From Cercophora sp. LCS_1 (lineage: Eukaryota; Ascomycota; Sordariomycetes; Sordariales; Lasiosphaeriaceae), in assembly GCA_036250225.1 (NCBI GenBank), contig JAPZLL010000009.1, forward strand, positions 1,178,001 to 1,242,000: a stretch of DNA of 64,000 nt, given 5' to 3'. The position numbers and the translations under genes were made by a program. Below, piece by piece: positions 64,000 to 64,000 of this stretch (its first letter is position 1; each line of letters starts with the position of its first letter). The notes below the pieces were generated by a model. The model was not told the origin of the DNA. It saw only the letters and a program-made list of their open reading frames with translations, and ran no database searches.

Positions 64000-64000
64000 C

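Overview
The window is nuclear DNA of a filamentous ascomycete, most probably a Sordariomycete. The main evidence is short introns (about 49-80 bp) with GTRNGY-type donors, the fungal-only families present (HET domain, DUF3433, 'deformylase-like' membrane proteins, bicovalent-FAD oxidase, CVNH lectin, PL20 lyase), intron-bearing tRNA genes, and long non-coding stretches with scattered TACCTAGGTA-like motifs and homopolymer tracts. I cannot name the species.

Left block (1-10 kb): the 3' part of the ribosome-biogenesis ABCF ATPase ARB1, followed in the same direction by the complete four-exon gene for the chromatin remodeller INO80. Both are conserved housekeeping genes.

Accessory block 1 (10-25.9 kb): a DUF3433 membrane protein, a secreted flavin oxidase (AA7/BBE type), a C2H2-like zinc-finger protein, an orphan membrane-anchored protein, and an AT-rich relic of a gene encoding heptad repeats.

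Middle block (25.9-48.8 kb): this segment is bracketed by two copies, in inverted orientation, of the same intron-containing tRNA-Leu(AAG) gene. Each copy has a 7-bp minisatellite about 42 bp upstream. The segment holds a HET-domain protein, a four-TM ectodomain membrane protein, a secreted PL20 polysaccharide lyase, a four-TM membrane protein with a CxxC motif, a tRNA-Thr(UGU), and an F-box protein. It also holds two stretches of about 6 kb in which I see no gene.

Right block (49-64 kb), mostly on the minus strand: an alpha/beta-hydrolase with a long helical N-terminus, a small secreted cyanovirin-N lectin (three exons), a large multi-TM membrane protein, tRNA-Phe(GAA), a highly charged coiled-coil protein, a Ser/Thr-rich secreted protein with a Kex2-type site and SATDAL repeats, a Mn/Fe superoxide dismutase, a small two-exon orphan, and the 3' part of a T5orf172 (GIY-YIG-like) protein that runs off the end.

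There are no operons. The genes act independently. The theme of the accessory part is cell-surface and secreted functions plus one HET-type nonself-recognition protein. I found no rRNA, CRISPR array, autonomous transposon or secondary-metabolite cluster. The most unusual structure is the inverted tRNA-Leu/minisatellite pair around a gene-poor island. The relic heptad-repeat gene and the mucin-like Kex2 protein come next.
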